In this document: in pieces, positions 6,693-8,888 of the stretch | Numbering within the stretch: the first letter of the stretch is position 1 | How the letters are laid out: the number at the start of each line of letters is the position of its first letter | From: JADHLJ01 sp038118725 | Lineage (GTDB): Bacteria; Pseudomonadota; Alphaproteobacteria; Thalassobaculales; Thalassobaculaceae | DNA: 8,888 nucleotides | Direction of reading: 5' to 3' | Assembly (NCBI GenBank): GCA_038118725.1 | Contig: JAYOIK010000125.1 | Location: forward strand, 1 to 8,888 | Program-made: the position numbers and the translations under genes | Notes under the pieces: generated by a model | Databases searched by the model: none | What the model was told of the DNA's origin: nothing | The model's input: only the letters and a program-made list of their open reading frames with translations

Positions 6693-7547
6693 TCAAGCTC
6701 TTTCGGTGATGGCGGGGCGGCGGCTTCGGCGCCCGCGACGGATACGGCTGTTCAATTGCGAAGGAAGCAGCCTCAGAAACATCCAGTCCAAGCTACGCGG
6801 CCCGGCCCAGGGAAAGTCGACCGATATTGTCGTATCCGGCGTTATCACCTCATGCCACCAACCCCGGGGAATGAAGACGATTTCCCCCGCCTCGGCGGTA
6901 AAGTCCTGTGCCTTGACGCGACCCAAGCGGGGAAACCGCTGCTCGTCCATTTCCCTCAAGCTAGCCCTGCTCATATGCGGCAACCCTTCAAAAGCCCTCC
7001 TCGCATAAACATGCCGGGTCTGATCTGGGCCAGCGAAGATGAAGCGCTTCGAGCCTACGACAATGCCGTGCAGATTGTTGATGGTGTCATAGTGCAAGGG
7101 TCCGAGAACCTGCTTGCCGAACCATAGACGCGGCGAGACCGGCCCACTCGCGACATCCTCAAGCACCTCGGGAGGTGTCAGATCCTCCATGAAATCCGGC
7201 AGATTCTTGTTCAGGGACATCGCGGTGATGTAATAGCGATGGCATTCCGGCGACGCGAGTCGCTCGACGAACTCCGCCATCGTGAAACGCTTGCTGCTCA
7301 TGTGGAGCCACGGAAAACTGTCCGGCATGTCGCGAATATCCTCCGGCTTGGGAAGTATCCCAACGGGAACCGGGTCGGGGCCGAGCTTCTCGGCGAAGTA
7401 CTCGACCGACCACCGTGTCAGCGCGGGCCAATCCTCCATCAACCCGGAAATGATCGCGGGTCGTCCTCGGGCCAATAAATCGAGAAACGCCCCTCGATCC
7501 GGACTCTCGAGCCGAGCGACATCATCCGTTGCGTCCCTCGCCGACAT
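6693..7547 (-). CDS. cupin-like/JmjC-domain Fe(II)/2-oxoglutarate-dependent oxygenase
   Basis: This 284-residue protein is of the Cupin_8/JmjC-like family, hydroxylases that use Fe(II), O2 and 2-oxoglutarate. RPAIISGLMEDWPALTRW (29-46) is the typical entry to the domain. LHYDTINNLHGIVVGSKRF (151-169) supplies the iron ligands H152 and D154 and a probable 2-oxoglutarate-binding K167, and IPRGWWHEV (227-235) supplies the third ligand H232. The C-terminus is rich in Arg (269-277). All iron ligands are present, so activity is likely; the target (protein, peptide or small molecule) is unknown. The ATG at 7547-7545 has AAGG nine bases upstream. A GTG one codon earlier (7550) is equally possible. 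The gene converges on the acyl-CoA dehydrogenase gene with a 29-bp gap and diverges from the PhyH genes. Confidence 0.9.
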   Translation of the reverse strand: MSARDATDDVARLESPDRGAFLDLLARGRPAIISGLMEDWPALTRWSVEYFAEKLGPDPVPVGILPKPEDIRDMPDSFPWLHMSSKRFTMAEFVERLASPECHRYYITAMSLNKNLPDFMEDLTPPEVLEDVASGPVSPRLWFGKQVLGPLHYDTINNLHGIVVGSKRFIFAGPDQTRHVYARRAFEGLPHMSRASLREMDEQRFPRLGRVKAQDFTAEAGEIVFIPRGWWHEVITPDTTISVDFPWAGPRSLDWMFLRLLPSQLNSRIRRGRRSRRPAITERA

Positions 7548-7629
7548 CACATCAAACCTTGGGCGAAGACCCGTCCAGGGACTTGTAGGTGGATGGAAGT
7601 TAACAAGGCCATACCGAAGTTCATGCTCA

Positions 7630-7657
7630 TTTGCTTTGACAGTAATATTATTATACT
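7630..7657 (+). promoter_or_regulatory. weak candidate promoter of the PhyH gene pair
   Basis: TATACT (7652-7657) is a good -10 element. The nearest suitable -35 is TTTGCT or TTGCTT (7630-7636) with a 15-16 base spacer. The better-looking TTGACA (7636-7641) is only ten bases away, too close to pair with it. The site overlaps the minus-strand promoter, so the two transcription units may compete. Confidence 0.3.
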
Positions 7658-7678
7658 CTCCAAAAAACTGCTCGTCAT
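7650..7678 (-). promoter_or_regulatory. candidate promoter of the cupin-like oxygenase gene
   Basis: On the minus strand a perfect TATAAT (7655-7650) lies exactly 17 bases downstream of ATGACG (7678-7673; four of six matches to TTGACA). This would leave a leader of about 95 bases before the start codon. It is the best -10 element seen in the window. Confidence 0.45.
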
Positions 7679-7714
7679 CATTCTATCCATCCTAGATTTA
7701 TAAGGGGAGCATCC

Positions 7715-8740
7715 TTGACTATTCGAGCGCATCCAAGGGTGGATACAACGGGCTGGGGCGACAAGGTTTTGATGAACCGCGCGCCGGATTGGACGGGGAT
7801 ATCGCCGGGGGATCTCACCGGCCGCGGCAAGCGTTGGCCGCAAGACCCGCCTGATCGCCCCTGGTTCGACAGCTCCGATGCGGAACGCGAACTTGGCCGA
7901 CGACACGCGGATGGATCGATTTCGGATCAGGAAGCGACACTGCTCGGCCAATGGCTGCGAGACGGCTATTTCGTGCTGGAGAACGCAATTGAACCCGCCG
8001 CGTTCGGCCTATTGGACGACTACGCGAATGATCTGGACGGGGTTTGGACCGCCGAAGAGGCGATACCCGGCCTGCAACTGATGAGCGTACGGGTCGACGG
8101 CACCAAACGGGAACCGATGGACCACGCGGAATTGCTGGCGATGCCGTTGGAGCAACGGCTCAAACTACGGGATTCGCAATCCTGGCGCATCCACTACTTC
8201 CAAGCCTTTACCGACGCGGGTCTCCGCCTGGCAAGCACCGAAAGACTGATGCGGATGGCTTATCTACTACTGGGTCGGGACCCGCGCCTGCTTAACCTGA
8301 CCGCGTACAAATACAGCAGCGTCAGCGGCGCTCATCAGGACGTGCTGTTCTATCATTTGCATCCGCCGCGTTACTTTGTCGGCATCTGGCTTGCCTGCGA
8401 GGATGTTAGTCCCGAGACCGGCCCCTTGGAAGTTTATCCAGGCAGTCACAATGTTCCGCCCTGGCCGGGTTTCGACAACTATCCGCAAACCAACTTCCGC
8501 ACCGCGCATCCCGAGGCCTACAAGGCTCAGTTCAAATACATTTGCGACGCGGTGGCGGAAACCCCGTCGACCACCTTGCCGGTGCGCAAGGGCGACGCGA
8601 TTTTCACACATGGGCTTCTCGTGCACGGCGCCCAGGACGTGCCGGCGAGAGGCGCCAAATCCCGCTTCTCCATGGTTCTTCACTACAGCATCCCGGGCGC
8701 CGACAAGATCAACGAGATCGAGGGCGCCTTCAACTATTAG
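7715..8740 (+). CDS. phytanoyl-CoA dioxygenase (PhyH) family protein
   Basis: This 341-residue Fe(II)/2-oxoglutarate oxygenase is of the PhyH family, which hydroxylates fatty acyl-CoAs, ectoine, secondary metabolites and other small molecules. The oxygenase domain starts near residue 76 (LGQWLRDGYFVLENAI, 77-92). GAHQDVLFYHLHPPRYFVGI (205-224) gives iron ligands H207 and D209, GPLEVYPGSHN (236-246) is the usual family strand-turn, THGLLVHGA (298-306) gives ligand H304, and R317 in SRFSMVLHY is the probable 2-oxoglutarate anchor. An N-terminal region of about 75 residues with DTTGW (10-14) and APDWTG (23-28) precedes the domain. I accept the TTG start at 7715: AAGGGGAG (7702-7709) is five bases upstream, and the start then aligns without gaps with the downstream paralogue. 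The substrate is unknown. Confidence 0.92.
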   Translation: MTIRAHPRVDTTGWGDKVLMNRAPDWTGISPGDLTGRGKRWPQDPPDRPWFDSSDAERELGRRHADGSISDQEATLLGQWLRDGYFVLENAIEPAAFGLLDDYANDLDGVWTAEEAIPGLQLMSVRVDGTKREPMDHAELLAMPLEQRLKLRDSQSWRIHYFQAFTDAGLRLASTERLMRMAYLLLGRDPRLLNLTAYKYSSVSGAHQDVLFYHLHPPRYFVGIWLACEDVSPETGPLEVYPGSHNVPPWPGFDNYPQTNFRTAHPEAYKAQFKYICDAVAETPSTTLPVRKGDAIFTHGLLVHGAQDVPARGAKSRFSMVLHYSIPGADKINEIEGAFNY

Positions 8741-8754
8741 GCCTTGAGTAAACG

Positions 8755-8888
8755 ATGAACATCCTTCCAGCTTCCCCTATCGATACCACCGGTTGGGCCG
8801 ACGAGGTTCGCCAACATGAAGCGCCGGATTGGACCGGCGTTTCCCCCGAGGAAGTCGCGCGCCGAGGCAAGGCCTGGAACCAGGACCC
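8755..8888 (+). CDS. second PhyH family protein, N-terminal part (tandem paralogue)
   Basis: The gene starts at ATG 8755, 14 bases after the stop of the preceding PhyH gene, and runs off the right edge after 44 complete codons. The readable residues align without gaps to residues 1-44 of the upstream protein, with 23 of 44 identical by eye. DTTGW (10-14), APDWTG (23-28), SP (30-31), RGK (37-39) and QD (43-44) are shared. This makes it a paralogue, very probably another PhyH-type oxygenase, although no catalytic residue is inside the window. No strong ribosome site is seen, so coupling to the upstream gene is likely. Confidence 0.8.
   Translation, partial: MNILPASPIDTTGWADEVRQHEAPDWTGVSPEEVARRGKAWNQD

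Larger units (their letters stand above)
7591..7714. promoter_or_regulatory. AT-rich divergent control region between oxygenase genes
   Basis: By hand count the stretch 7591-7710 is about 38% G+C, far below the flanking genes. It separates the minus-strand cupin-like oxygenase from the plus-strand PhyH pair and holds promoter-like elements on both strands. An imperfect palindrome, AGTAATATTATTATACT (7641-7657, six of eight pairs symmetric), lies over them. No coding sequence is apparent in it. Confidence 0.45.

Noticed and set aside
6664..6710. Possible bidirectional terminator between the convergent genes (AAAAGC...GCTCTTT)
   Set aside because: The stem is only three to five pairs with a bulge and no T-tract, and half of it lies inside the oxygenase coding region.

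Overview
The window looks like part of the chromosome of a GC-rich alphaproteobacterium, probably a Rhodospirillales-like marine or soil lineage. This is inferred from the high G+C, the family mix, and an intergenic palindrome of the type CCCGGC-CTTC-GCCGGG that is common in alphaproteobacterial genomes. No rRNA, tRNA, CRISPR array, phage gene or transposase was seen.

Layout. (1) 1-254, minus strand: the N-terminal part of a nucleotidyltransferase-like protein, cut by the left window edge. (2) 255-393: a divergent promoter region. (3) 394-6663, plus strand: six co-directional genes that read as one catabolic cassette. They encode a short-chain dehydrogenase relative, a malate/L-lactate-type dehydrogenase (Ldh_2), an AbrB-family membrane protein, an MmgE/PrpD protein, a MaoC-type hydratase and an acyl-CoA dehydrogenase. 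Gaps are 5-64 bp, except for 158 bp before the acyl-CoA dehydrogenase, which holds intergenic repeat remnants. (4) 6693-7547, minus strand: a JmjC/cupin-like Fe(II)/2-oxoglutarate oxygenase, convergent with the cassette. (5) 7548-7714: an AT-rich divergent promoter region. (6) 7715-8888, plus strand: two tandem paralogous phytanoyl-CoA dioxygenase (PhyH) family genes, the second cut by the right edge.

How they may work together (inference). The cassette combines two NAD(P)-type oxidoreductases, a possible permease, an MmgE/PrpD enzyme (2-methylcitrate dehydratase / cis-aconitate decarboxylase family), a small hot-dog hydratase and a flavin acyl-CoA dehydrogenase. This suits breakdown of a hydroxylated or branched, probably carboxylated, organic acid through CoA esters. 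No CoA transferase, CoA ligase or lyase is in the window, so the substrate cannot be named. The right-hand block holds three non-haem iron oxygenases of two different folds around one AT-rich control region, which suggests a separate oxidative tailoring or catabolic function.

The most notable points are a short-chain dehydrogenase lacking the whole Ser-Tyr-Lys active site, a MaoC protein with its catalytic Asp replaced by Asn, and the tandem PhyH paralogues sharing a distinctive N-terminal region.
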